A stretch of 64,000 nt of DNA, taken from contig NZ_FMZJ01000004.1 of the NCBI RefSeq assembly GCF_900101455.1, forward strand, positions 124,001 to 188,000, in the 5' to 3' direction. The stretch's first letter is position 1. Every line of letters begins with the position of its first letter. The DNA is from Sphingomonas sp. YR710 (GTDB lineage: Bacteria > Pseudomonadota > Alphaproteobacteria > Sphingomonadales > Sphingomonadaceae). Positions 18,289 to 26,538 of this stretch are shown here, in pieces. The position numbers and the translations under genes are program-made. Below the pieces are notes generated by a model that saw only the letters and a program-made list of their open reading frames with translations, had not been told where the DNA came from and did not search any database.

Positions 18289-19077
18289 TTATTTTCCTGT
18301 CCAGTTGCCGGGGCGCTTTTCTACAAATGCCGTCATCCCCTCACCCTTGTCAGCCGTCGCGCAGAGGCCGCCGAACAGCCGGCGCTCGAACAGCAATCCC
18401 TGGCCAAGCGTCGATTCGAACGCCGTGTTGATCATTTCCTTGTTCGCGATCGCCGCCAGCGGCGCCATCCCGGCGATCGCCTTGGCCATCTTGAGCGCTT
18501 CGGCCTCGAGGTCGGCGAGCGGCACGATCTTCGAACAGAGATTGGCCTTCTCGGCCTCGACGGCGTCCATCATCCGCCCTGTCAGGCACATGTCCATCGC
18601 CTTCGACTTGCCGACCGCACGCGTCAGCCGCTGCGATCCACCCATGCCTGGCGCAACGCCGAGCTTGATCTCGGGCTGGCCGAATTTGGCGTTATCGGCG
18701 ACGATCATGATATCGGCCATCATCGCCAGTTCGCAGCCGCCGCCCAAAGCGAACCCGGCCACCGCCGCGATCCACGGCTTGCGGGTTGCCGTGACACGTT
18801 CGAACCCGGCGAAATAATTCTCGCCGAACATCTCGGCAAAGCCCTTGGGCTGCATCTCCTTGATGTCGGCACCCGCCGCGAACGCCTTTTCACTGCCGGT
18901 CAGCACAGCGCAGCGCTGATTGGGATCGGCATCAAACGCACCAAAGGCTGCGATCAGATCGGTCAGAACCTGCGAATTGAGCGCATTGAGCGCCTGCGGG
19001 CGGTTCAAACGGATCAGCGTGACCGCATCATGCTTTTCGACAAGCAGCGTTTCATAGCTCACGGGCGTTTCCTTCAT
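18289..19077 (-). CDS. Enoyl-CoA hydratase (methacrylyl-CoA hydration in valine pathway)
   Basis: 262 residues of the crotonase fold: oxyanion-hole region SEKAFAAGADIKEM (about 60-73) and GFALGGGCELAMMADI (about 100-115) with the first catalytic Glu region, then PEIKLGVAPGMGG with the second. The start at 19077 gives MKETPVSYE and overlaps the upstream stop by four bases (ATGA). Its position between HIBYL-CoA hydrolase and mmsB suggests that it hydrates methacrylyl-CoA, although crotonases are often broad. Confidence 0.92.
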   Translation of the reverse strand: MKETPVSYETLLVEKHDAVTLIRLNRPQALNALNSQVLTDLIAAFGAFDADPNQRCAVLTGSEKAFAAGADIKEMQPKGFAEMFGENYFAGFERVTATRKPWIAAVAGFALGGGCELAMMADIMIVADNAKFGQPEIKLGVAPGMGGSQRLTRAVGKSKAMDMCLTGRMMDAVEAEKANLCSKIVPLADLEAEALKMAKAIAGMAPLAAIANKEMINTAFESTLGQGLLFERRLFGGLCATADKGEGMTAFVEKRPGNWTGK

Positions 19078-20126
19078 GCAATTGGCAGCGGGGTCCAAGC
19101 CTCTCCCTGCGGGAGCGGAGCGAATATCGCATCGATCATGGCGGTGTCGGTCGCCTCGGGGGTCGCCGGGTTCCAGCGTGGGGCATTGTCCTTGTCGACG
19201 ATCAGTGCGCGGACGCCTTCGACGATATCGGGCTGCCCCATCACATGGCTCACCACCGCATATTCCATCCGCATCTCGTCAGCGAAATCGTCGATGCCCG
19301 CCGCCTCGGCGAGCAACCGGAGCACGATCTTGCAGGACATCGGCGATTTCCCGGAAAGGATTTTGAGCTGCGTGTCCGCCCATTCACTCTTGTCTGCGGC
19401 CAGCGCCGCGAGGATATCCTCATAGCGATCGGATGCGAACAGCCTGTCGATCTGCGGCTGCGCGTCGAGGATTGGCGCAGCCGGCAGCATCGCTGCCGCG
19501 CTGCGCAGAGCGGAATCGATCGCGGCGGGATTGCCGATGATGTCGGCCTTGAGCGCGTCGACATGCTCGCTCGCGACATAATCGGTGCCGAGGCCCAGTG
19601 CCCTGCATTCCGCACCATTGAGCCGCGCGCCCGTCAGCCCGACATATTGGCCCAGCCGCCCGGGCAAACGCGAAAGATAGCGCCCGCCGCCAACATCGGT
19701 AAACAGGCCGATCCCGGTCTCCGGCATCGCATAGTTCGTACGTTCGGTGACGATCCGGTAGCGGCAGGGCTGCGATATGCCGACGCCACCGCCCATCGTG
19801 ATGCCGTCCATGAACGCCACCAGCGGCTTGGCATAAGTGAACAGCTGATGGTTGAGCCGATATTCCTCATGGAAGAAGGCGCAGGCCGCCACGCCATCGG
19901 TCGCGGCGCTTTCGGCAATCGTTCGGATGTCGCCGCCCGCGCAGAATCCCCGGCCCTCGGCATGATCGATCAGCACCGCATCGATCGACGCATCCTCCGC
20001 CCATTCCGAAAGTGCGGCGATCATCATCGTGCACATAGTGTGGGTAAGCGCGTGGATCGTCTTCGGGCGATTGAGCCGGATGCGGCCAACGCGCCCTTCG
20101 ACCGAAATCAGAAGCTCGTCGCTCAT
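19074..20126 (-). CDS. 3-hydroxyisobutyryl-CoA hydrolase
   Basis: 350 residues, longer than plain hydratases and typical of the HIBYL-CoA hydrolase group (ECH_2 domain). Family motifs visible are GRGFCAGGDIR (about 58-68), MDGITMGGGVGIS (about 105-117) and PETGIGLFTDVGG (about 138-150), with catalytic Glu and Asp in the last. It cleaves 3-hydroxyisobutyryl-CoA, which lets the valine pathway dispose of toxic methacrylyl-CoA. Four-base overlaps with both neighbours indicate a coupled operon. Confidence 0.94.
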   Translation of the reverse strand: MSDELLISVEGRVGRIRLNRPKTIHALTHTMCTMMIAALSEWAEDASIDAVLIDHAEGRGFCAGGDIRTIAESAATDGVAACAFFHEEYRLNHQLFTYAKPLVAFMDGITMGGGVGISQPCRYRIVTERTNYAMPETGIGLFTDVGGGRYLSRLPGRLGQYVGLTGARLNGAECRALGLGTDYVASEHVDALKADIIGNPAAIDSALRSAAAMLPAAPILDAQPQIDRLFASDRYEDILAALAADKSEWADTQLKILSGKSPMSCKIVLRLLAEAAGIDDFADEMRMEYAVVSHVMGQPDIVEGVRALIVDKDNAPRWNPATPEATDTAMIDAIFAPLPQGEAWTPLPIA

Positions 20127-21262
20127 TTCACGATATCCCGTCCGATGATCATCCGCATGACTTCATTGGTGCCTTCGAGGATCCGGTGAACCCGCAGATC
20201 GCGCAGCAATTTCTCGATCGGATAGTCCTGTAGATAGCCGTAGCCGCCGAACAACTGAAGCGCGCGATCGACCACCGACCACCCCGTATCGGTCGCGAAC
20301 CTCTTGGCCATCGCCGCGAAGCGCGTCTTGTCCGGCGCGCCTTCGGTGACCTTCACCGCCGCCGTGTAGAGCAGCATGCGCGCAGCCTGCAATTCGGTTT
20401 CCATATCGGCCAGGGTGAACTGCGTCGCCTGAAAGTCGGCGATCGCCTGGCCGAACTGGCGCCGCTCCTTCGTGTAGCGGACCGCCTCGTCCAGCGCGCG
20501 CTGCGCGCCGCCCAGCGAGCAGGCACCGATATTGAGCCGACCGCCATCGAGCCCCGCCATGGCGATCTTGAAGCCTTCGCCCTCCGCGCCGATGCGATTG
20601 GCGACGGGCACACGTACGCCGTCGAAATTGACCTGCGCCGTGGGCTGGGAATGCCAGCCGAGCTTCTTCTCCTGCCCGCCGAAGCTGACGCCCGGCATGT
20701 CCTTCTCGATCACGAGGCACGAAATGCCCTTGGGCCCGTCGACACCGGTGCGAACCATCGTCACATAGAGGTCGTTGGCCCCGCCGCCCGAAATGAAGGC
20801 TTTCGATCCAGTGACCACATAATCATCGCCATCGCGCACCGCTTTGGTGCGCAAACTTGCAGCGTCCGATCCGGCGCTCGGCTCGGTCAGGCAATAGCTG
20901 GCGATCAGATCGCAGGCGATGAGCTGCGGGAGATATTTGTCGCGCGCCTCGGCGCTGCCGAAGCTGTCGATCATCCATGCCGACATGTTGTGGATCGAAA
21001 TGAAGGCGGAGGTCGACGGACAGCCATAGGCCATCGCTTCCATGATCAACGCGGACTCAAGGCGGCCCAGGCCGATCCCGCCGCCATTTTCGGAAACATA
21101 GATGCCACCGAAACCGAGATCCGCCGCCGCCTTGACGACATCGCGCGGAAAATGGTGAGTTTCGTCCCATTCGGCCGCGAACGGCGTGATAGCGTCGGCG
21201 GTGAACTTCTGCGCCATTTCCTGAATGGCGCGCTGCTCGTCGGTGAGATCGAACTGGCTCAT
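20123..21262 (-). CDS. Acyl-CoA dehydrogenase, probably isobutyryl-CoA dehydrogenase
   Basis: 379 residues with the short-chain acyl-CoA dehydrogenase layout: SYCLTEPSAGSDAASLRT (about 122-139, FAD/substrate loop), GGYGYLQDYPIEKLLRDLR (about 335) and catalytic Glu in ILEGTNEVM (about 363). The valine-cluster context points to isobutyryl-CoA as substrate, giving methacrylyl-CoA, with electrons passed to ETF. It is the first gene of the four-gene coupled run that ends with mmsB; a terminator separates it from mmsA upstream, so it should have its own promoter near 21270-21340. Confidence 0.9.
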   Translation of the reverse strand: MSQFDLTDEQRAIQEMAQKFTADAITPFAAEWDETHHFPRDVVKAAADLGFGGIYVSENGGGIGLGRLESALIMEAMAYGCPSTSAFISIHNMSAWMIDSFGSAEARDKYLPQLIACDLIASYCLTEPSAGSDAASLRTKAVRDGDDYVVTGSKAFISGGGANDLYVTMVRTGVDGPKGISCLVIEKDMPGVSFGGQEKKLGWHSQPTAQVNFDGVRVPVANRIGAEGEGFKIAMAGLDGGRLNIGACSLGGAQRALDEAVRYTKERRQFGQAIADFQATQFTLADMETELQAARMLLYTAAVKVTEGAPDKTRFAAMAKRFATDTGWSVVDRALQLFGGYGYLQDYPIEKLLRDLRVHRILEGTNEVMRMIIGRDIVK

Positions 21263-21341
21263 GCCGTGCCCCTGCTTATGGCGGTCCTCACCTCAAGCAC
21301 TCCCTTGAACGGGCGCATCTTGCAATAGACGAGGTTACCGC

Positions 21342-21370
21342 AAAAGCCCCGCTTATTCAGGCGGGGTTTT
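21342..21370 (-). terminator. Rho-independent terminator after mmsA
   Basis: Inverted repeat AAAAGCCCCGC / GCGGGGTTTT with a 7-base interval. Read leftward it gives a GC stem followed by a T-run, about 55 bases after the mmsA stop, so mmsA and the downstream acyl-CoA dehydrogenase run are probably separate transcripts. Confidence 0.75.
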
Positions 21371-21424
21371 GGGACGGAATAAGGCTGCGACTGTATTGCC
21401 GTCCTTCTCCGCCCCCTTACGACA

Positions 21425-22933
21425 TTACGACATTGTCGGGATGATGAACGCGCTTTCGCCGGTGCCGCCGCCGTCGGGCCAGCGCTGCGTCACCGTCTTG
21501 ACCTTGGTCCAGAAGCGCAGGCCTTCCATGCCGTACTGGTTGTGATCGCCGAAGCCCGAACGCTTCCAGCCGCCGAACGAGTGATAGGCGACAGGCACCG
21601 GGATCGGCACGTTGATGCCGACCATGCCGACGTTCACGCGCTGGGCGAACTCGCGCGCAGCGTGGCCGTTGCGCGTGAAGATCGCGACGCCGTTGCCATA
21701 TTGATGCTGGCTGGGAAGCGCGAGTGCCTCCTCGAAATCCTTCGCGCGGACGATCTGGAGGACGGGCCCGAAGATTTCCTCCTGATAGGTCCGCATCGTC
21801 GTCGTGACCTTGTCGAACAGGGTCGGTCCAACGAAGAAGCCCTTCTCATGCCCCTGCAGGTTGAAACCACGGCCGTCGATGACGAGTTCCGCGCCCTCGT
21901 CCACACCCATCTGGATATAATTTTCGACCTTCGCCTTGTGCGCGGCGGTGACGACCGGCCCGTAATGCGCCTCCTTGTCGGTCGAGATGCCGACACGCAG
22001 CGCCTGGATCGCGGGAATCAGCATTTCGCGCAAACGATCGGCGGTGTCCTGGCCCACCGGAACGACCACCGGCAGCGCCATGCAACGCTCGCCCGCCGAA
22101 CCGAAGGCCGCGCCGCACAGATCGTTGACGACCTGATCCATATCGGCGTCGGGCATGACGATGCCATGGTTCTTGGCGCCGCCCATCGCCTGGACGCGCT
22201 TGCCGGCGGCAACGCCGCGCTGATAGACATAATGCGCGATATCGGACGAGCCGACAAAGCTGACCGCCTTGATCTCGGGATGATCGAGGATCGCGTCGAC
22301 CATTTCCTTGTCGCCCTGCACAACCTGCAGGATGCCGTCGGGAAGGCCGGCTTCGGTCATCAGCTCGGCCAGCCGGATCGGCACGGAAGGATCGCGCTCC
22401 GACGGCTTGAGGATGAAGGCATTGCCGACCGCGATCGCCATCCCGAACATCCACATCGGGATCATGCCCGGGAAGTTGAACGGCGTGATCCCAGCGACGA
22501 TGCCGAGCGCCTGGCGCATGCTATAAACGTCAATGCCGGGGCCCGCGCCCTGCGTCAATTCGCCCTTCAGGACATGCGGGATGCCGCAGGCGAATTCGAT
22601 AACCTCGAGGCCGCGCTGAATGTCGCCCTTGGAATCCGCGATCACCTTGCCATGCTCGGCAGAGAGCATGTGCGCCAGCTCTTCCATGTTCGCCTCGATC
22701 AGCTCCTTGAAGCGGAACATCACGCGCGCCCGGCGCTGCGGATTGGTCGCTGCCCATGCCGGCTGCGCCGCCTGTGCGAGCGCCACCGCCTTGTCGAGAT
22801 CGGCAGGCGTGCCGAGCCCTACCCGGGCCTGCACTTCGCCATTGTTCGGATCGAACACGTCGCTGAAGCGGCTCGCGGGGGCCTGGGCGCCGCCGGCAAG
22901 ATAATGGGAAATTTCGCGGATTGCAGTGGCCAT
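21425..22933 (-). CDS. mmsA: CoA-acylating methylmalonate-semialdehyde dehydrogenase
   Basis: 502 residues of the aldehyde dehydrogenase family. ITPFNFPGMIPMWMFGMAIA (about 145-165) is typical of MmsA, and the catalytic cysteine is in GSAGERCMALPVV (about residue 285). The enzyme converts methylmalonate semialdehyde plus CoA to propionyl-CoA in valine breakdown. The ATG at 22933 is chosen because GGAG sits 6 bases before it; an ATG at 22945 lacks such spacing, and the longer frame to 23092 runs into the LysR gene. Divergent from a LysR regulator that probably controls it. Confidence 0.95.
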   Translation of the reverse strand: MATAIREISHYLAGGAQAPASRFSDVFDPNNGEVQARVGLGTPADLDKAVALAQAAQPAWAATNPQRRARVMFRFKELIEANMEELAHMLSAEHGKVIADSKGDIQRGLEVIEFACGIPHVLKGELTQGAGPGIDVYSMRQALGIVAGITPFNFPGMIPMWMFGMAIAVGNAFILKPSERDPSVPIRLAELMTEAGLPDGILQVVQGDKEMVDAILDHPEIKAVSFVGSSDIAHYVYQRGVAAGKRVQAMGGAKNHGIVMPDADMDQVVNDLCGAAFGSAGERCMALPVVVPVGQDTADRLREMLIPAIQALRVGISTDKEAHYGPVVTAAHKAKVENYIQMGVDEGAELVIDGRGFNLQGHEKGFFVGPTLFDKVTTTMRTYQEEIFGPVLQIVRAKDFEEALALPSQHQYGNGVAIFTRNGHAAREFAQRVNVGMVGINVPIPVPVAYHSFGGWKRSGFGDHNQYGMEGLRFWTKVKTVTQRWPDGGGTGESAFIIPTMS

Positions 22934-22948
22934 ATCGATCTCCATTCT

Positions 22949-23022
22949 TGCAGCGCCTCTTGGCTTTCCGCCGCCGCCCACGCAAGCCCTTGGCGGTGCA
23001 GATCTAACCTGCAATAATGCAG
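22949..23022. promoter_or_regulatory. Divergent mmsA/LysR control region with TGCAG half-sites
   Basis: The 83-base gap between mmsA and the LysR gene contains an inverted repeat TGCAG-N7-CTGCA at 22997-23013 and two further TGCAG copies at 22949 and 23018. LysR proteins typically bind such short dyads (T-N11-A type) between divergent genes, often for autoregulation. The assignment is inferred from position and symmetry. Confidence 0.45.
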
Positions 23023-23913
23023 GCCATGCGCTGGGATGACCTTCAATTTTTTCTGGGCGTCGCCCGAACGGGCCTGCTTGCCTCAGCCGCACGGCAGCTC
23101 GGCGTTGATGCGACGACCGTCGGGCGGCGCATCCGCAGGCTTGAGGAAGCCTTGGGCCAGACCTTGTTCGAACAGAGCCGCGACGGCCACAGCCTTACCG
23201 AATCCGGCCGCAAGCTGCTCATTCAGGTCGAAGCGATCGAGCGTTCGGCCAATGCGATCGGCGGGGATTCCGGTGACGATGGCGATCAGGTGCGCGGCCG
23301 GCTCCGGATCAGCGCGTCGGAAGGCTTCGGCACCTGGCTGGTCGCCCATCATCTCGGGCAGTTCGCGGCGGCCTATCCCGGCGTTTCGATCGACCTTGCG
23401 GCGAACAGCGGCTTTCTCGATCCGTCCCGCCGCGAGGCCGATGTCGGCATTTTGCTCGGCCGGCCGCAACGCGGACCGCTGATCACCAAGAAGCTGACCG
23501 ATTATACGCTGCGGGTTTACGCCTCGCGCCACTATCTCGCCGCGGCCGCTCCGCTGACCGAGCCGGTCGATCTGCGGCGACATGTTCTGGTCGGCTACAT
23601 TCCCGACCTGCTATATTCGCCCGAACTGCGCTATATGGACGAAGTTCTTCCGGGTATCGAACCCAGGCTAAGATCATCGAGCATCAATGCCCAATATCGG
23701 CTGATCGCGGCCGGCGCCGGCGTGGGCGTCCTCCCCTGCTTCATCGGCGATCGCGATCCTTTGCTGGTGAGAATCCTGCCGGCGGTGCGGATCATGCGGT
23801 CCTTCTGGCTGGTAACGCATCAGGACACACGCCATCTGCCGCGCAACGGCGTGTTCGTTCAATGGCTGTCTGCGCTCGTCCAGCAGCGTCGCGACTGGCT
23901 GCTGGGGGATTGA
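23017..23913 (+). CDS. LysR-family transcriptional regulator
   Basis: 298 residues (295 if the second ATG at 23026, giving MRWDDLQFFL, is used). N-terminal winged helix-turn-helix at about residues 5-62 (FFLGVARTGLLASAARQLGV) and a C-terminal effector-binding domain with alternating alpha/beta sequence to residue 295. It is divergent from mmsA across 83 bases, which suggests regulation of valine catabolism by an intermediate of the pathway. The effector is unknown. Confidence 0.9.
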   Translation: MQAMRWDDLQFFLGVARTGLLASAARQLGVDATTVGRRIRRLEEALGQTLFEQSRDGHSLTESGRKLLIQVEAIERSANAIGGDSGDDGDQVRGRLRISASEGFGTWLVAHHLGQFAAAYPGVSIDLAANSGFLDPSRREADVGILLGRPQRGPLITKKLTDYTLRVYASRHYLAAAAPLTEPVDLRRHVLVGYIPDLLYSPELRYMDEVLPGIEPRLRSSSINAQYRLIAAGAGVGVLPCFIGDRDPLLVRILPAVRIMRSFWLVTHQDTRHLPRNGVFVQWLSALVQQRRDWLLGD

Positions 23914-23931
23914 AAATCCGCGGTATTTCGG

Positions 23932-23957
23932 GGAACCGCAACGCCTTCCGCCACGTT
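23932..23957 (+). promoter_or_regulatory. EcfG-type general stress promoter for the receiver gene
   Basis: GGAAC (23932-23936), 17-base spacer, CGTT (23954-23957). This is the alphaproteobacterial EcfG consensus (GGAAC-N16/17-CGTT). The expected start of transcription is near 23964, about 37 bases before the receiver gene ATG at 24001. Confidence 0.7.
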
Positions 23958-24000
23958 CTGATCGGGATAAACGATTTGTTTCTGTAGCGCTGGATTTGAG

Positions 24001-24438
24001 ATGGCACGTGTACTGATCGTCGAGGACGAAATTTTCGTGGCTCTGGACCTCGAAAACATCCTCATGTCTTCGGGGTTTGCCGTAAGCGGCATCGCCGCCG
24101 ATCAGGCGTCGGCGCTCGCCTTTGCCAGCGTCAGCGATGTCGCGCTGGTCGACGTAAACCTCCGCGATGGGCCGACCGGTCCCGCGATCGCCCGGACCCT
24201 CGCTCGCCAATATGGTATCAGTATCATATTCGTGACTGCAAACCCTGCCCAGATCGGGGAGTTCGAAGATCTGGCCCTCGAAGTCGTCAACAAGCCGTTC
24301 CGGGCTGATGCTATAATCTCATCGGTTCAGCATGCTGCAACGCAGGCCGAACGCAGCTTTCGCTCTACCAGCAGGGATGACGGTGGCACCTTCATGCCCC
24401 TTTACCTGAACGAGTCATCACGTCGACGGGAATCCTGA
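24001..24438 (+). CDS. Single-domain response regulator (CheY-like receiver)
   Basis: 145 residues, almost all receiver domain: acidic pair in VEDE (residues 8-10), phosphoacceptor Asp 51 in LVDVNL, Thr 79 in FVTAN and Lys 98 in NKPF. There is no output domain; the last 30 residues are polar. It lacks the PFxFATGY sequence of the FAT GUY receivers (such as SdrG of Sphingomonas), so it is not that subgroup. With an EcfG-type promoter, a convergent HWE kinase and PhyR within 3 kb, a role as phosphate sink or relay in general stress signalling is likely but inferred. Its 3' end overlaps the kinase gene antisense by 47 bases. Confidence 0.88.
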   Translation: MARVLIVEDEIFVALDLENILMSSGFAVSGIAADQASALAFASVSDVALVDVNLRDGPTGPAIARTLARQYGISIIFVTANPAQIGEFEDLALEVVNKPFRADAIISSVQHAATQAERSFRSTSRDDGGTFMPLYLNESSRRRES

Positions 24439-25528
24439 TATCGGCACGGAAGCCCTGTCGATTCCAATTCCGCGAAATTGCGCCACCGAGCTGCCGTTCC
24501 ACACTGAGACGAATAAGCTTCGTACCAAATCCCTCATGCGCGGGTGCATCGGCCGCCTGACCGCCCGTTTCGTTCCATTCCATTCGCCACTCATTCCCTT
24601 CCCGACGAATGTGGAGCCCCACGCTGCCGTCGATCGCCGCCAAGGCACCATATTTGACCGCGTTGGTCGCCAGTTCATGAAAGATGAGTGCGAGCGGCGT
24701 TGCCGAACGATCATCGATATCGGTATCTTCGCCGTCGATCACAATCCGGGCTCCACGACGATCATGATAGGGATGGAACAACTCCTTGAGCAGGCCATGA
24801 AGGCTTGTGTGCCTGTATCCTCCCTGCGATTGCGCGTGGCGCGGACGTACGAAATCATGCGCTCGCCCCAAAGCGAGAACGCGATCGCGCAGATCCGCCA
24901 GCGGTTCAACGAGTTCCGGACGGCCGCGGGAGGATAGGCCCACTAATCCCGCGATCACCGAAAAGATGTTCTTGATGCGGTGGCTCAATTCCTGCGTCAC
25001 GGCCTCGCGATCTTCGATGGCGCGACGTTGATCGTCGATATCGGTGCACGTCCCGAACCAGCGCAAGATGGCTCCATCCGGATCACGGATCGGCATGGCG
25101 CGGGACACGACCCAACGATGTCGGTCCTGATGATGGACCAATCGATATTCGGCTTCATAGGGCTCACCGGCATATATGGCGTGCTGCCAAGTCTCTCGGG
25201 CATGGAGGCGATCATCTTCATGGATCAAATCGATCCAGCCATCACCATCCGCCACGCCGATCTTCGATCCCGTGAATTCATACCAGCGCGAATTGTGGTA
25301 ATCGTGCAAACCGTCGATTCTAGCTGACCACAACATATGCGGTACGGCATCGGCCACACGATCGAGGTGCTCCATCGTGAATTCAGGTCTCGCCAAGCGG
25401 CCACGGCGCCGACGGCCGAAACCGGATTCTTTGCGGGCTTGTTCGGGAACCTCGCTCACGCCACTCCATTCCCCGGAGATTGTCGACCGGTTCAGTTCAT
25501 GTCCGGCATGTGCAAGCACCGGCTTCAT
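24392..25528 (-). CDS. PAS-domain sensor histidine kinase, HWE family
   Basis: About 378 residues, soluble. After a basic linker, a PAS domain (about 52-166; HMLWSARIDGLHDYHNSRWY, with a PAC tail WFGTCTDIDDQ) is followed by the HWE phosphoacceptor box LSHRIKNIFSVIAGL (His about 183), the N box HELATNAVKYGALA and the diagnostic W-x-E segment EWRMEWNETGG, then GFGTKLIRLSVERQLGG. HWE kinases activate PhyR in Sphingomonas (the Pak kinases). Start choice is uncertain: 25555, 25528 and 25375 are in frame; 25528 has GAGGG upstream and 25375 begins just before the PAS domain. An EcfG-type promoter faces it at 25641-25665. Confidence 0.88.
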   Translation of the reverse strand: MKPVLAHAGHELNRSTISGEWSGVSEVPEQARKESGFGRRRRGRLARPEFTMEHLDRVADAVPHMLWSARIDGLHDYHNSRWYEFTGSKIGVADGDGWIDLIHEDDRLHARETWQHAIYAGEPYEAEYRLVHHQDRHRWVVSRAMPIRDPDGAILRWFGTCTDIDDQRRAIEDREAVTQELSHRIKNIFSVIAGLVGLSSRGRPELVEPLADLRDRVLALGRAHDFVRPRHAQSQGGYRHTSLHGLLKELFHPYHDRRGARIVIDGEDTDIDDRSATPLALIFHELATNAVKYGALAAIDGSVGLHIRREGNEWRMEWNETGGQAADAPAHEGFGTKLIRLSVERQLGGAISRNWNRQGFRADIRIPVDVMTRSGKGA

Positions 25529-25640
25529 CCTGTCCAACCCTCGGCGGCGCGGCATGTTCCTATGCGCGGGATGGACCGTTTATCCGTCGCACTTCGTTCC
25601 GGCCGTGCACTTTTTTTCGCGCCCGAAGTGTCGCGCAGTG

Positions 25641-25665
25641 AACGGAACTGCGAAATGCGCGTTCC
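25641..25665 (-). promoter_or_regulatory. EcfG-type general stress promoter for the HWE kinase
   Basis: Read leftward, GGAAC (25665-25661), 16-base spacer, CGTT (25644-25641). It points toward the kinase gene and sits in the gap between that gene and the rightward Crp/Fnr gene. The 5' leader to 25528 would be about 105 bases. Confidence 0.7.
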
Positions 25666-25688
25666 CGCTCCCCCGAACGGAGCACATT

Positions 25689-26432
25689 ATGATCGACGTC
25701 AAAACCGCTGCACGCAACCGCCTGCTGGCGACCCTGCGCCAGAAAGATCTCGAAATATTGGTGCCGGGACTATCGCTGCATGAATGCACGGCCGGACGCA
25801 TTCTTCAGGAAGCCGGCACTAACGTCACGCATGTATGGTTCCCGTGCGATGCAGCCGCCGCATCCTTCGTGGTCGCCGCAGACGACAGCCATGTCGTCGA
25901 TACCGCGCTGATAGGTTCCGAAGGCGCGATCGGCGGCATCGTCTCGAACGGCCGACTTCCGGCATTCGCCCGGGCCCATGTCCAGTTCGGCGGCAGCTTT
26001 CTGCGCATGCACCTGGAGACGCTGTCCGCGGCGAAAAGCCGATCGATGATGATCGCCAATTGTTTTGCCCGTTATTCCGATTGCCTGGTCGCTCAGTTGT
26101 TCCAGTCGGCGGCGTGTAACGCCACGCACACCATCGCGCAGCGCCTCGCCCGCTGGCTCCTCGCCACCCGAGACAGGACAGGCCGCAACGATATCAGCAT
26201 CACTCAGGAACAACTCGGTGAAATGCTAGGTGTGGGACGCAGCTTCATCAACCGTTCGCTCCGCCAGTTCGGGCTGAAGGGGATCCTGACATCACGACGG
26301 CGGCGGATCGCGATTGTGGATGTGGAGGGGCTACGGTCGATCGCGTGCGGGTGCAACGATCGCATTCGGCACCATTTTGAAGAGGTGCTGGCTGGTGTCT
26401 ATCCGAACGAAGCAGAATTTCCGATAACGTGA
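25689..26432 (+). CDS. Crp/Fnr-family transcriptional regulator
   Basis: 247 residues. Cyclic-nucleotide-binding-like beta roll (about 20-125, with GRILQEAGTNVTHVWFPCDA) and a C-terminal Crp-type helix-turn-helix at about 170-230 (ISITQEQLGEMLGVGRSFIN). The RE..SR-type cAMP contact residues are not evident and there is no Fnr-type N-terminal cysteine cluster, so the ligand is unclear. The ATG at 25689 gives the family-length protein; the longer frame from 25377 runs antisense through the kinase gene. It is divergent from the HWE kinase and lies upstream of phyR. Confidence 0.85.
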   Translation: MIDVKTAARNRLLATLRQKDLEILVPGLSLHECTAGRILQEAGTNVTHVWFPCDAAAASFVVAADDSHVVDTALIGSEGAIGGIVSNGRLPAFARAHVQFGGSFLRMHLETLSAAKSRSMMIANCFARYSDCLVAQLFQSAACNATHTIAQRLARWLLATRDRTGRNDISITQEQLGEMLGVGRSFINRSLRQFGLKGILTSRRRRIAIVDVEGLRSIACGCNDRIRHHFEEVLAGVYPNEAEFPIT

Positions 26433-26538
26433 TCGGACCAGCCGGGCGTGGCAAAGGTGCAACTATAAGCCGGCATGCCGCGTTGAGCGCACTGAATATG
26501 CCGTTCGATCTGGGATCGCGCGATGAAGCCAGAGGATT

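Noticed and set aside
21542-23017. 491-residue plus-strand frame
   Set aside because: Lies opposite mmsA over its full length; composition of a shadow, with histidine/arginine/aspartate bias.
24001-24438. SdrG/FAT GUY-type receiver
   Set aside because: The segment after beta 4 reads FVTANPAQ, not the PFxFATGY pattern of that group.
25644-25663. Rightward GGAAC ... CGTT in front of the Crp/Fnr gene
   Set aside because: Spacer is only 11 bases, too short for an EcfG promoter; the same stretch is a properly spaced promoter on the other strand.
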